DNA from: Paramicrobacterium sp051513965
Lineage (GTDB): Bacteria > Actinomycetota > Actinomycetes > Actinomycetales > Microbacteriaceae
Length of the DNA stretch: 64,000 nt
NCBI RefSeq assembly: GCF_051513965.1
Contig: NZ_CP195847.1
Coordinates: forward strand, 434,001 to 498,000
Direction: 5' to 3'
Below the pieces are notes generated by a model. The model saw nothing but the letters and a program-made list of their open reading frames with translations, made no database searches and had not been told where the DNA came from. Below, in pieces: positions 25,079-34,501 of this stretch. Made by a program: the position numbers and the translations under genes. The first letter of the stretch is position 1; each line of letters begins with the position of its first letter.

Positions 25079-26491
25079 TCAGGCGTGCACCCACACCTCG
25101 GTGCCGATCTGCGCGAAGTAGTAGACCGCCTTGGCCGCTTCGATCGTCATGTTGACGCATCCATGGCTCATCATCGCCCCGGCGCCGAAGTTATTGTGCC
25201 AGTACGTGCCGTGGAAAGCCTGGTCGCCGTTGAAGTAGCTCACCCAGGGGACGTCCTCGGTGCAGTAGTCGTAACCGGGAACGCAGCCCATGTCCTGAAT
25301 GGTCAGCTGGGCGTTCACGGTGTAACGGCCCTCGTGCGTCGGTGTGCCGGGCTTGCCGATCGCGACGGCATAGGTCGCCACGACCTTGTCGTTCTCGTAG
25401 AGGATCGTCTTGCCGGCGCTCTTGTCGACCTCGATCCACCGATACAGCTCCACTGACTCTGCTGCGTCGACGCTCGCGCTCAGCTCGAAGACGCCGTTTC
25501 CGTTCGCGATCTGCTCGGCGTAGGCCGCGGCGACGCCGTCGGTGGAGTCGAGCTTCCAGCCGTCTTGGCCCTCTTGAATCGTGCGCAGGTGGTCGCCCGC
25601 CTTGTTGGTCACGATCTCCTCGTTGACCTTCTCGCGGTTGACCTTCTCGGGAAGCGTGTCGACGACCTTCTGGATCGCGCTCTCGTCCGCGGTCACGGTG
25701 ATGAGCTCGTCGCCGTTATGGACTGTGATCCACGAGGCTGCGGTCTTCGCGTCGACCGGTACCGCCATCTCGCCGTCGATGGAGAATCCCGCGCCCGCGA
25801 TGAGCGTGTTCAGCTCGTCGGCCTTCGCCGTCGCGTCGGCGGTCGTGACGGGCGGCTGCACGTCGTTGTAGGTTCCGGTCACCGTGATCGAGTCGGTCGC
25901 CTCGTTGAGCGCCGACGAGATGCTGTCGGCCAGCGCCTCGAAGTCGAGGCCCGTACCCACGAGCGCGTCGACGACGGTGAAGGAGACGGCTTTCTTGTCG
26001 TACGCGACCTCGGCGTTGACGGGTGTGGTGAAGACGTCGGGCTCAGCTTCGCGCAGTGCGTCGATCGCCTTGTCAGCGTCGACCGAGACATGAACGGGGA
26101 CGGCGCCGGAGTTCCAGGTGGTGACGTTCCACATCGGGCGGTCATCGTGCGCGGCGCGCGCGATCGCGTCCGAGTCGACGGTCAGGCCCAGCTCGGCACC
26201 GGTCAGCGTCACGCTGTCGGAACCGTTCTCGATCTCGACCTTCGTCTTGGCGAGATGCGCCTCGATGGCCTCCGTGGCGAGGTCGGGGGTGTGCCAGCCG
26301 ACGCTGATGCCGGCGGCGCTCACGCCCGGTGCGATGAGAAGAACGGATGCTGCGGTCGCGGCGGCCACGACCAGGCCGCCGGGCACGCCGAACCACCAGC
26401 CCAGATGCTTCTTCGAGCGTCTCTTCGCCGCTGGAAGCTTCTTCTGCGCGTCGATCGTTGATACGGCAGTCTTCTCTGTCGTCTTGGCCAT
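25079..26491 (-). CDS. L,D-transpeptidase with membrane anchor
   Basis: A 470-residue cell-wall enzyme that forms 3-3 peptidoglycan crosslinks or attaches proteins to meso-diaminopimelate-type or related stems. A Lys/Arg-rich cytoplasmic tail and one membrane segment (about 30-55) precede two VanW/PG-binding-4-like repeats (about 60-330). The YkuD domain at the C-terminus has HGTYWHNNFGAG and the active site SHGCVNM (cysteine near residue 445). The ATG at 26491 follows a GGGGGAAAG site. It is convergent with the LacI gene, nine bases apart. Confidence 0.9.
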   Translation of the reverse strand: MAKTTEKTAVSTIDAQKKLPAAKRRSKKHLGWWFGVPGGLVVAAATAASVLLIAPGVSAAGISVGWHTPDLATEAIEAHLAKTKVEIENGSDSVTLTGAELGLTVDSDAIARAAHDDRPMWNVTTWNSGAVPVHVSVDADKAIDALREAEPDVFTTPVNAEVAYDKKAVSFTVVDALVGTGLDFEALADSISSALNEATDSITVTGTYNDVQPPVTTADATAKADELNTLIAGAGFSIDGEMAVPVDAKTAASWITVHNGDELITVTADESAIQKVVDTLPEKVNREKVNEEIVTNKAGDHLRTIQEGQDGWKLDSTDGVAAAYAEQIANGNGVFELSASVDAAESVELYRWIEVDKSAGKTILYENDKVVATYAVAIGKPGTPTHEGRYTVNAQLTIQDMGCVPGYDYCTEDVPWVSYFNGDQAFHGTYWHNNFGAGAMMSHGCVNMTIEAAKAVYYFAQIGTEVWVHA

Positions 26492-26852
26492 ACTTTCCCC
26501 CGGAAGGCGTCGAGATGTCGACGCACTGTGTCCACCTATGGTAATAGAGAACCCTTGCGCACGTGCGTAACGAGTATCACGAAGTGAACACAATTGCGGC
26601 AGGCGCAATCACCGCCATACCGCCTTCCCGGCGGCTGGCGAAAGAACTTCGGTAATACTGCGTAATCACGCAGAAATAGTGCGACACAAACGTCCACAGC
26701 CTCTCCAGCTGAACTACCTTCGACTCAACGGTCGCCTCGCGGCCGGGAACGACAGCCGAGCCCGGCACCCGTTCCGCGACGACCACTAGACCTGTGTGGA
26801 GTGCGCGGACTGCCGGTGCGCCCTCCCGACGAATCTGACTGAGGAGGACGAC
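26492..26852. promoter_or_regulatory. divergent control region between the L,D-transpeptidase gene and metF
   Basis: This 361-base non-coding stretch has an AT-richer part at 26530-26690 with three inverted repeats: CGCACGTGCG (26558-26567), ATTGCG-N5-CGCAAT (26593-26609) and CTGCGT-AATC-ACGCAG (26658-26673). The third is close to the likely metF promoter and could be an operator for a methionine regulator. The remaining part is GC-rich and unremarkable. No cobalamin or SAM riboswitch was recognised. Confidence 0.5.
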
Positions 26853-27782
26853 GTGCCGTTTCCGCCGGTCTCGTTTGAGCTTTTTCCCCCTCGATCGGAT
26901 GCCGCCGCCATTGCGCTCGGCCGCACGATCGATCTGCTCGCCGCCGCCGACCCGGAGTTCATCTCCGTGACGTTCGGCGCGGGAGGCTCGCTGCGCGGCC
27001 GCTCGCTCACGGTGCTCCGCTACATCCTCGAGCACACGACGATCGAGCCGATGGCGCATCTGACCTGTGTGGGAAACACCCACGACGAGGCGAACGTCCT
27101 CGTGCGCGAGTTCCTCGATCAGGGCATCACGAGCTTCCTCGCGCTGCGCGGGGATCCTCCGAAGGACGGCTCTGGCGAGGTCGGCTCCATCGGCAGTGCC
27201 GCGGAGCTCGTCCAGCTCATCCACCGGGTTCAAGAGGAGCGGATGCCGTTCAGCCAGGAGCCGGTTCCTGGAACGCGCCGCGCGCGACGCATCCGACAGC
27301 GACCGCGCCCGGAGCGCGTCGCCGTCGCAGCCTTCCCCACGGGGCATCCGCGCTCGCATGACATCCAGCAGGACATCGACACGCTCCTCGCGAAGCAGGT
27401 CGCGGGAGCGACGCTCGCGATCACGCAGATGTTCTTTCACTCCTCCGACTACATCTCGTTCGTCGAGCGGGCGGTGGACGCGGGAGTGACCATTCCCATC
27501 CTGCCCGGGATCATGCCGATCACGAGCCCGCAGAAGCTCAAACGCGTCTGCGAACTGACGGGGGAGACCCCGCCCGCCGAACTGCAGATCGACCTCGAGA
27601 TCGAGCCAGAGAAGCAGCGCCAGTTCGAGGTGGGCGTCTCGTTCGCGACGCGTCTGGCCGACGAGGTGCTCGCGGCGGGAGCCCCCGGCATCCATCTGTA
27701 CACCTTCAACCGACACGAGGCGGCGCTCGCCGTGCTGCGCTCGATCTCGACCCCACGCACCGCTAGAGAGGACACCCCATGA
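26853..27782 (+). CDS. metF: 5,10-methylenetetrahydrofolate reductase
   Basis: Makes 5-methyl-THF for methionine synthesis. The 309-residue product has the family start SFELFPPRSD (with the catalytic glutamate), HLTCVGNTHDEA, FLALRGDPPKD and AITQMFFHSSDY. The GTG at 26853 is chosen for GAGGAGG five bases upstream. Residues about 135-160 are an Arg-rich variable linker, which could suggest a compensated frameshift, but the frame and flanking motifs are intact. It overlaps metE by four bases (ATGA). Confidence 0.93.
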   Translation: MPFPPVSFELFPPRSDAAAIALGRTIDLLAAADPEFISVTFGAGGSLRGRSLTVLRYILEHTTIEPMAHLTCVGNTHDEANVLVREFLDQGITSFLALRGDPPKDGSGEVGSIGSAAELVQLIHRVQEERMPFSQEPVPGTRRARRIRQRPRPERVAVAAFPTGHPRSHDIQQDIDTLLAKQVAGATLAITQMFFHSSDYISFVERAVDAGVTIPILPGIMPITSPQKLKRVCELTGETPPAELQIDLEIEPEKQRQFEVGVSFATRLADEVLAAGAPGIHLYTFNRHEAALAVLRSISTPRTAREDTP

Positions 27783-30127
27783 CCGCATCCGCCTTTCCGA
27801 CAGGAACCATCCTCGGCTACCCCCGCATCGGCCGTCGCCGCGAGCTCAAGAAGGCCGTCGAGGCGCACTGGGCCGGCACGCTGAGTGCGAGCGAGCTCGA
27901 GGATGCCGTCAGGAGCATCCGCTCCGACATCCGCGACCGACTCGTCGCCCTCGGTCTCGGCGCCGCCGATTCGTCGATCCCCGAGTCGTTCTCGCTCTAC
28001 GACCAGGTGCTCGACGCCGCGGTCACTGTCGGCGCGGTGCCGTCGCGGTTCGCGGGGGAGATCGATCTCGCGGCTGACGAGCTCGACGCCTACTTCACCC
28101 TCGCTCGCGGGCGCGGCGAGATCGCGCCGCTTGAGATGACCAAGTGGTTCGACTCGAACTATCACTACCTCGTGCCGGAGATCGGGCCGGACACGACCTT
28201 CGGCCTGACGAGCGAGCGTCTGGTGCGCGACGTCGTCGAGGCCCGCGAGGCCGGCTTCGTCACACGACCCGTGATCGTCGGTCCGCTCACGCTGCTCCTG
28301 CTGAGCAAGGCAGAGGAGGGCGCCCCGGAGGGCTTCGAGCCGTTCAGCCGCATCGGCGACCTCGTTCCGGTCTACGCCGAGCTGCTCGCGAAGCTCCGCG
28401 CCGCGGGCGCCGAGTGGGTGCAGATCGACGAGCCGGCCCTCGTGAGCGACGCCGTTCCCGTCTCCAGCGAGCGCGTGCTCCGCGCACTCGACGGGGTGTA
28501 CCAGCGCCTCGGCGCGAGCAGTGACCGTCCGCGCATCTTCGTCTCGGCGGCCTACGGCTCGATCGGCGACGCGCTGGGCGTGCTCGCGGCAACCCCGGTC
28601 GAGGCGATCGGCGTCGACCTCGTGCGCGGCGTGCTGCCGAGCCGCGTGGACAGCGCCACGCGCACGCGTCTCGCGGAGAAGACCCTCGTCGCCGGCGTGA
28701 TCGACGGCCGCAACGTGTGGCGCGGCGACCTGGCCGCCGCTCTCGAGAAGGCCGCGGACGCGCGCCGACTCTCGCACTCCGTCGCGGTGTCGACCTCGAC
28801 GACACTCATTCACGTTCCGCACGACGTGACCCTCGAGACCGAGCTCGACCCGCGTCTCGTGAGCTGGCTCGCGTTCGCGGACCAGAAGGTGCAGCAGGTG
28901 GGCATCGTGGCGCGCGGGCTGACGGGCGGAACCGCCGCCGTGGAGCGCGAGCTCGCCGCGGCATCCGCTGCTCTCGCCGACCGGGATGCCGCTCCCGGCG
29001 TGCACGACAACTCCGTGCGCGGACGCGTCTCGCTCCTCAGCGCAGCAGACCGTGAGCGCGCCTCGTGGGCCGAACGGCGCGATGCTCAGCGTGAGGCTCT
29101 CGACCTGCCGGTCCTGCCGACCACGACGATCGGATCCTTCCCGCAGACCGCGGAGATCCGCCGCGCACGTGCCCGCTACCTGAGCGGCGCCGACAGCGCG
29201 GAGACCTACGTCACGACGATCAAGAACGAGATCGCCGACGTCATCCGGCTGCAGGAGGAGCTCGGCCTCGACGTGCTCGTGCACGGCGAGCCGGAGCGCA
29301 ACGACATGGTGCAGTACTTCGCCGAGAACCTGGAGGGCTTCGAGGTCACGAAGCACGGCTGGGTGCAGTCGTACGGCAGCCGGTGCACGCGCCCGTCGAT
29401 CCTGTGGGGCGACGTCTCACGGCTCGGTCCGATCACGGTCGGCTGGTCGCGGTACGCGCAGAGCCTCACGGACAAGCCGGTCAAGGGGATGCTGACGGGT
29501 CCCGTGACGATCCTCGCCTGGTCGTTCGTGCGCGATGATCAGCCGCTCGCAGAGACCGCCGCGCAGGTGGCACTCGCGCTGCGCGATGAGATCGCCGACC
29601 TCGAGCGCGCCGGCATCCGCATCGTCCAGGTCGACGAGCCGGCGCTGCGCGAGCTGCTGCCGTTGCGCGAGGAGGACCAGCCCGCGTACCTCGAGTGGTC
29701 GGTCGGGGCCTTCCGCCTCGCGACCGGCGGGGCGAAGCCCGACACGCAGATCCACACGCACCTCTGCTACTCCGAGTTCGGGGTCGTGCTCGACGCGATC
29801 AAGCGCCTCGACGCCGACGTGACGAGCATCGAGTCGGCGCGCAGCCGCATGGAGATCGTCGATGACATCGCGGCATCCGGATTCGATCACGGCATCGGGC
29901 CGGGCGTCTACGACATCCACTCGCCGCGCGTGCCGAGCGTCGACGAGGTCACCGAGCTGCTCACCCGTGCGGTTGAGGGCATCGAGCTCGATCGCATCTG
30001 GGTGAACCCGGACTGCGGCTTGAAGACGCGCGGCTACGAGGAGACCGCGGCCTCCCTGCGCAACGTTCTCGAGGCCGCGCGTCTGGTGCGCGCCCGTATC
30101 GCCGAGCGCGCCGAAGCCGCGGTCTGA
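27779..30127 (+). CDS. metE: cobalamin-independent methionine synthase
   Basis: Transfers the methyl group of 5-methyl-THF to homocysteine. The 782-residue length is typical. The N-terminal half begins GYPRIGRRRELKKAVEAHW. The catalytic half has GEPERNDMVQYF, the zinc ligands in IHTHLCYSEF (about residue 658) and in VNPDCGLKTRGYEE (about 744). It is translationally coupled to metF, giving a complete remethylation module. The stop codon lies within an 8-bp hairpin. Confidence 0.96.
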   Translation: MTASAFPTGTILGYPRIGRRRELKKAVEAHWAGTLSASELEDAVRSIRSDIRDRLVALGLGAADSSIPESFSLYDQVLDAAVTVGAVPSRFAGEIDLAADELDAYFTLARGRGEIAPLEMTKWFDSNYHYLVPEIGPDTTFGLTSERLVRDVVEAREAGFVTRPVIVGPLTLLLLSKAEEGAPEGFEPFSRIGDLVPVYAELLAKLRAAGAEWVQIDEPALVSDAVPVSSERVLRALDGVYQRLGASSDRPRIFVSAAYGSIGDALGVLAATPVEAIGVDLVRGVLPSRVDSATRTRLAEKTLVAGVIDGRNVWRGDLAAALEKAADARRLSHSVAVSTSTTLIHVPHDVTLETELDPRLVSWLAFADQKVQQVGIVARGLTGGTAAVERELAAASAALADRDAAPGVHDNSVRGRVSLLSAADRERASWAERRDAQREALDLPVLPTTTIGSFPQTAEIRRARARYLSGADSAETYVTTIKNEIADVIRLQEELGLDVLVHGEPERNDMVQYFAENLEGFEVTKHGWVQSYGSRCTRPSILWGDVSRLGPITVGWSRYAQSLTDKPVKGMLTGPVTILAWSFVRDDQPLAETAAQVALALRDEIADLERAGIRIVQVDEPALRELLPLREEDQPAYLEWSVGAFRLATGGAKPDTQIHTHLCYSEFGVVLDAIKRLDADVTSIESARSRMEIVDDIAASGFDHGIGPGVYDIHSPRVPSVDEVTELLTRAVEGIELDRIWVNPDCGLKTRGYEETAASLRNVLEAARLVRARIAERAEAAV

Positions 30128-30138
30128 CGCTCAGACCG
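30120..30138. terminator. short hairpin at the metE stop
   Basis: CGGTCTGA-CGC-TCAGACCG is an 8-bp palindrome between the convergent metE and isomerase genes. There is no T run, so it is at best a weak bidirectional terminator. Confidence 0.4.
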
Positions 30139-30161
30139 ACACCTGACGACCCTCAGTCTGC

Positions 30162-30932
30162 TCAGCGTGCGAGTGCGAGCCACTCGCGCAGCGTCGCCGC
30201 CTCGGCGGGGAGCAGCTGGGGGTCGTCGTCTGGCACGAACTCGAGCAGCGCGTCGGTGATGCGGGGCAGGGATGCCGCACGGGCGAAGACCCGGCGCCAC
30301 AGGGCGTCTCGCTCGCTCAGCCTCAAGCGCTCGGCGACCGGCCACCACGAGAAGACGTGCAGCGTCGTCACCCACGCGGCCACGGCATCGAGTTCGTCGA
30401 GGGCGACGTCGTCTGCGGCGCCCTGCGTCGGCTGCCAGTACGACGTGAGGTTCGGGTGAGCGACCTCGCGGAGCAGCCGCACGGCCGAGTCCGGAGTGTC
30501 GGTGAGCGTGCGGCCGTGGTACTCCAGTGCGAGTTCAACGCCGCGGACGTTCGCCCGCTCTGCGGCATCCCTCAGCACCTGCGTGATGCGTGCGCGCTCG
30601 ACCTCGTCAGTGTCCGCTGAGCCCACGGCACCGGCCCAGATGCGCACGCGCGGAGCCCCCGCGGCCACGGCCGCGTCGAGGAGCGGCGTGATGTCTTCGG
30701 CGGGCCGGCAGCGGAAGTACCCGCCGAGCGATGCGACTGCGAGGCCGGCGGCGCGCGTGCGCTCGGCCGCGGCGCGAACTGCGCCGAGGTCGTCGGGGGA
30801 GAGATGCTCGCCCGGGCCCGTGCCCCACTCGATGGACTCGAGGTCGGCGCCGACGGCGGCGGCGATGACCTCGTCGACGCTCAGCTGGCGAAAGGTGACG
30901 GAGCAGAGCCCCGGTCGGATGCGCGTGGACAT
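30162..30932 (-). CDS. sugar phosphate isomerase/epimerase (TIM barrel)
   Basis: A 256-residue AP_endonuc_2-family protein. It begins MSTRIRPGLCSVTFRQLSVDEVIAAAVGADLESIEWG and carries candidate metal ligands in ELALEYHGRTL and in TLHVFSWWP near the C-terminus. The ATG at 30932 follows GAAGGAG. Relatives act on keto-sugars or inositol derivatives. It is the last gene in the direction of the Gfo/Idh-DUF993 operon but is separated from it by 225 bases containing a hairpin, so it may be transcribed separately. Confidence 0.8.
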   Translation of the reverse strand: MSTRIRPGLCSVTFRQLSVDEVIAAAVGADLESIEWGTGPGEHLSPDDLGAVRAAAERTRAAGLAVASLGGYFRCRPAEDITPLLDAAVAAGAPRVRIWAGAVGSADTDEVERARITQVLRDAAERANVRGVELALEYHGRTLTDTPDSAVRLLREVAHPNLTSYWQPTQGAADDVALDELDAVAAWVTTLHVFSWWPVAERLRLSERDALWRRVFARAASLPRITDALLEFVPDDDPQLLPAEAATLREWLALAR

Positions 30933-31044
30933 GTCGTGCTCCTTCGATCGATGCAGTGCGTATCGGGACGCCCCAAGGCTACGCGTTGGTCCGGCCTGCG
31001 GTCGGCGCAGGCCCGGCGCCGTCACGAGGCGAGCGTGCGAAAAA

Positions 31045-31099
31045 CGCGTGCCACTTCTTGCGACTTCTGCTCGCGTGAGGCCGCGAAAAGTGGCACGCG
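31045..31099. repeat. 12-bp inverted repeat with a 31-base loop
   Basis: CGCGTGCCACTT (31045-31056) and AAGTGGCACGCG (31088-31099) are perfect complements in the 225-base gap between two minus-strand isomerase genes. It could end transcription of the upstream operon, or be a dispersed palindromic element. A T run is missing on the minus strand. Confidence 0.6.
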
Positions 31100-31157
31100 C
31101 TTCTCGGGGCCGCGGCGCGAGCGACGTGGGGTCGCACGCGCCGCGGCCGAGAGCGTG

Positions 31158-32042
31158 TCACCGTCCGGCGCTGACCGGTGCAGTCTGCAGGTACGGTGCG
31201 ACCGCGGTCTCAAAGCCGGATGCCGTCTGAGCGGCGACTGCCGCAGCGTCGGTGTCCCAGATCTCCTGGTTGAAGATCTCCACCTCGACGTCGTCCGTGT
31301 AGCCGGCGGCGGCAACCGCGCGGGTCATCGGCTCGAAGTCGATGACGCCGTCGCCCGGGTAGTGGCGGCTGAGCAGAACGTCCGCGGGCAGCGGCGTCGC
31401 CCAGTCGCACACCTGGTAGCTCGCGATGCGGCCAGCGGCACCGGCGCGCTCGATCTGCGTGAGAACCTCCGGGTCCCACCAGACGTGGAACGTGTCGACC
31501 ACGACGCCGACGGTCTCGGCAGGGAACGGCTCCGCGATGTCGAGCGCCTGACCGAGCGTCGACACGACGGCGCGGTCCGAGGCGTACATCGGGTGGAGCG
31601 GCTCGATCGCGAGTTGGACCCCGGCAGAAGCCGCGTAGTCCACGAGCTCGCCGAGCGCCTCACCGACGCGCTCACGTGCGCCGATCAGGTCGCGCGAGCC
31701 GTCCGGAAGGCCGCCCGCGACGAGCACGAGAACCGGACGAGAGCCTGCGGCGCCGGCGCCGGCCATCGCGGCGGTCTCGTCGATCGCGGCGCGGTTGTCG
31801 TCGATCGCGCGACGACGCTCGGGGCCCTCGAGCGGCGTGAAGAACCCGCCGCGGCACATGCTCGAGACGCGCAGTCCCGAGTCGCGGACGAGAGCGGCCG
31901 CGGCATCCAGCCCGACCTCCTGCACCGGCTCGCGCCAGAGCCCGATCGACTGGTAGCCCGCGTCGGCGGTCACGCGCAGCGCGGTCTCGAGGTCGGCGTA
32001 CTTGATGGTCGCCTGGTTGAGAGAGAGGCGTGGGTGCGTCAT
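31158..32042 (-). CDS. sugar phosphate isomerase/epimerase (TIM barrel)
   Basis: A 294-residue xylose-isomerase-like TIM barrel. Candidate metal-site segments are VQLAIEPLHPM, VGVVVDTFHVWWDPE and DVEVEIFNQEIW. It is longer than the other isomerase in this region and only distantly similar. The start ATG overlaps the stop of the DUF993 gene by four bases, so the two are coupled. A role as epimerase or hydratase on the product of the Gfo/Idh oxidoreductase is inferred from context. Confidence 0.82.
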   Translation of the reverse strand: MTHPRLSLNQATIKYADLETALRVTADAGYQSIGLWREPVQEVGLDAAAALVRDSGLRVSSMCRGGFFTPLEGPERRRAIDDNRAAIDETAAMAGAGAAGSRPVLVLVAGGLPDGSRDLIGARERVGEALGELVDYAASAGVQLAIEPLHPMYASDRAVVSTLGQALDIAEPFPAETVGVVVDTFHVWWDPEVLTQIERAGAAGRIASYQVCDWATPLPADVLLSRHYPGDGVIDFEPMTRAVAAAGYTDDVEVEIFNQEIWDTDAAAVAAQTASGFETAVAPYLQTAPVSAGR

Positions 32043-33199
32043 GCGGTCACTCCGTTCAGTGCGAGAAGGCCGTTCCAGCGGGCCGCCGCGAGCTCCGGAC
32101 GCTCGAGAGCGCCCGACTCGTTGGCCAGGCGAACGATCTCGGACAGGTGCGGAAGGCTCCGCGCGGAGTGCAGACCGCCGACCATCGAGAACGCCGACTG
32201 GTGGCCGTTGAGCCACGAGAGGAACGCGACGCCCGTCTTGTAGTAGAACGTCGGGGCGGCGAAGATCTGACGCGCGAGTGCCTCGGTCGGACCGAGGATG
32301 CGACGGTACTCGTCGACGTCGCCGGCATCGAGCGCCTGAATGGCGGCCGAGGCCGACGGCGCGACCGCGGCGAAGGCGCCGAGCAGCGCATCGGAGTGCC
32401 CCTGGTCGTCGCCCTCGATGAGGCTCACGTAGTTGAAGTCGTCGCCCGTGAACATCGTCGTCGTCTCGGGAAGGCGACGACGCACGGAGATCTCGGACTC
32501 CGCGTCGAGAAGGCTCATCTTCACGCCGGTCACCTTGCCGTCGCTCGCCTCGATGATGCGAATGAGCACATCGGATGCCTCGCGCCAGTCAGTCGAGCCG
32601 AAGTAGCCGCGCAGCTCCGGGTCAAACGCCTCACCGAGCCAGTGCAGCACGACGGGGGTCGTCGCGGCCGCGAGCACGCGCGAGTACACGCGCTCGTAGT
32701 CGGCCGCGCTCGTCGCCACACGGGCGAGGTGCCTGCTGCACATCAGAACGACGCCGGCGCCGGCATCCTCCGTGTGGTGCAGCTGCTCGATGTAGGCGTC
32801 CGCGACCTGGTCGAGGGTGAGTGTCTGCTCGTCGACGTGATCGGTGTTGACGCCGACCACGAGGGCGCCGCCCACGGATGCCGCCTCAGCGGCGCTGCGG
32901 GTGATGAGCTCGCGCGTCGCCGCGGCATCCAGCCCCATGTTGCGCTGCGCGGTGTCCATCGCGTCGGCCACCCCGAGGCCCCACGACCACACGTGGTGGC
33001 GGAAGGCGAGCGTGGCGTCCCAGTCGATCTCGGCGGGCTGGCCCGGTGTGTTGTCGGCCCAGGCGTGCGGAATGACGTGGGATGCCGCGTACGCGGTGCG
33101 CGAGGCGAGCGGCTTCGTCGGGGTGCGGTACCCGGGCGCCGCGTTCACGGCGGTCGTGGAGACCGCGCTCGAGCGGTCGAGAAGTGTGAAGTCCGTCAT
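32039..33199 (-). CDS. DUF993 family protein, dihydrodipicolinate-synthase-like barrel
   Basis: A 386-residue protein of the DUF993 family, distantly related to class I aldolases of the DHDPS/NAL group. A lysine near residue 227 (KVTGVKMSLLDAE) is in a suitable context for a Schiff base; TMFTGDDFNYVSLIEGD and FYYKTGVAFLSWLNGHQ are other conserved-looking segments. The ATG at 33199 is eight bases from the stop of the upstream oxidoreductase gene. It may cleave a keto-sugar or keto-acid, but no member's reaction is known to me. Confidence 0.8.
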   Translation of the reverse strand: MTDFTLLDRSSAVSTTAVNAAPGYRTPTKPLASRTAYAASHVIPHAWADNTPGQPAEIDWDATLAFRHHVWSWGLGVADAMDTAQRNMGLDAAATRELITRSAAEAASVGGALVVGVNTDHVDEQTLTLDQVADAYIEQLHHTEDAGAGVVLMCSRHLARVATSAADYERVYSRVLAAATTPVVLHWLGEAFDPELRGYFGSTDWREASDVLIRIIEASDGKVTGVKMSLLDAESEISVRRRLPETTTMFTGDDFNYVSLIEGDDQGHSDALLGAFAAVAPSASAAIQALDAGDVDEYRRILGPTEALARQIFAAPTFYYKTGVAFLSWLNGHQSAFSMVGGLHSARSLPHLSEIVRLANESGALERPELAAARWNGLLALNGVTA

Positions 33200-33207
33200 G
33201 GTCTGCC

Positions 33208-34359
33208 TCAGATGCTCACGTCGGGGAGATCGATGCGGCGGCCCTCGGCGGAGCTCTTCAGGCCCTCCTCGGCGAGCAGAACGCCGCGCGCGCCCGAGAG
33301 GAAGTCGAACTCGTTCGGAGCGTCTTCGAGGACGTGGCGGAGGAACTCCTCCCACTGCACCTTGAAGCCGTTCTCGAACACGTCGTTGCTCGGAACCTCG
33401 ATCCAGTCGTCGTCGTAGTCGTGCGCGTCGGGGATGTCCGGGTTCCAGACCGGCTTCGGCGTCGCGTTGCGCGGCTGGATCTTGCAGCCGAACAGTCCGA
33501 CGACGGCGCTGCCGTGCGTGCCGTCGACCTGGAACTCGACGAGCTCGTCGCGGTTGACGCGCGTGGTCCAGCTCGAGTTGAGCTGCGCGGTCACGCCGCC
33601 CTCGAGCTCGAAGACCGCGTAGGCGGCGTCGTCAGCGGTCGCGGTGTATCGGTCGCCGTTCTCGTCGATGCGCTCGGGAATCTCCGTCTTCGCCTGCGCA
33701 TAGACCGACGTGACGCGACCGAAGAGGTTCTCAAGCACGTAGTTCCAGTGCGGGAACATGTCGACGATGATGCCGCCGCCGTCTTCGGAACGGTAGTTCC
33801 AGCTGGGGCGCTGAGCGGGCTGCCAGTCGCCCTCGAAGACCCAGTAGCCGAACTCGCCGCGCACGGAGAGGATGCGGCCGAAGAATCCGGAGTCGATGAG
33901 GCGCTTGAGCTTGCGCAGGCCCGGGAGGTACAGCTTGTCGTGCACGACGCCGTTCTTGATGCCGGCCTCCGTGGCGAGGCGCGCGAGCTCGAGGGCATCC
34001 TCGAACGACTCGGCGGTCGGCTTCTCGGTGTAGATCGCCTTGCCGGCGGCGATGGCCTTCTTGAGGGCGGGCACACGGGCCTTCGTCACGAGGAAGTCCG
34101 CGTAGATCTGCCACTCGTCCGAGGCTAGAGCGGCGTCGAGGTCCGTCGTGTAGTCAGCGATGTCGTGACGCTTGGCCAGCTCGGCCAGCTTGGACTCGGT
34201 GCGACCGACCAGGAGCGGCTTCACCTGCACGCGGGAGCCGTCGGACAGCAGCACACCTCCCTGTTCGCGGATCGCGAGGATCGAGCGCAGCAGGTGCTGG
34301 CGGTACCCCATGCGCCCGGAGGCGCCGTTCATGATGATGCCGATCGTCGACTCTGACAC
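33208..34359 (-). CDS. Gfo/Idh/MocA family oxidoreductase
   Basis: An NAD(P)-dependent sugar or polyol oxidoreductase of 383 residues. The N-terminal Rossmann motif is atypical (GIIMNGASGRMGYRQH). The family EKPTAESFEDALELA motif is present with its lysine, and the C-terminal domain has GYWVFEGDWQPAQRPSWNYRSEDGGGIIVDMFPHW, where the Asp/His pair is likely catalytic. The GTG start at 34359 has a weak ribosome binding site. It is first in the operon, with a LacI-type operator about 40 bases upstream. Confidence 0.85.
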   Translation of the reverse strand: MSESTIGIIMNGASGRMGYRQHLLRSILAIREQGGVLLSDGSRVQVKPLLVGRTESKLAELAKRHDIADYTTDLDAALASDEWQIYADFLVTKARVPALKKAIAAGKAIYTEKPTAESFEDALELARLATEAGIKNGVVHDKLYLPGLRKLKRLIDSGFFGRILSVRGEFGYWVFEGDWQPAQRPSWNYRSEDGGGIIVDMFPHWNYVLENLFGRVTSVYAQAKTEIPERIDENGDRYTATADDAAYAVFELEGGVTAQLNSSWTTRVNRDELVEFQVDGTHGSAVVGLFGCKIQPRNATPKPVWNPDIPDAHDYDDDWIEVPSNDVFENGFKVQWEEFLRHVLEDAPNEFDFLSGARGVLLAEEGLKSSAEGRRIDLPDVSI

Positions 34360-34398
34360 GTGAAGCTCTTTCTGTCGTCGGGAACCCGCCGACCAGGC

Positions 34399-34414
34399 GG
34401 GAAAGCGTTTACCC
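34399..34414. promoter_or_regulatory. LacI-type operator before the oxidoreductase operon
   Basis: GGGAAAGCGTTTACCC is an imperfect palindrome around a central CG, the usual LacI-family form. It overlaps a CCCGCC-N5-GGCGGG inverted repeat (34385-34401). It lies between the LacI gene at 34502 and the operon start at 34359. Confidence 0.7.
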
Positions 34415-34501
34415 GAGTGTAGAACAGAATCGATCGTGCGGCAATCAGAACGGGACGGTCGCTCCGATCGGACGCCGATCAGGCGAGATCAGAAGAGGAC
34501 G

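Noticed and set aside
26492..26852. Cobalamin or SAM riboswitch before metF-metE
   Set aside because: No conserved B12-box or SAM-type core was recognised.
27235..27335. Possible compensated frameshift in metF (Arg-rich segment)
   Set aside because: The frame is open throughout and conserved motifs before and after it are in the same frame; this linker is variable in the family.
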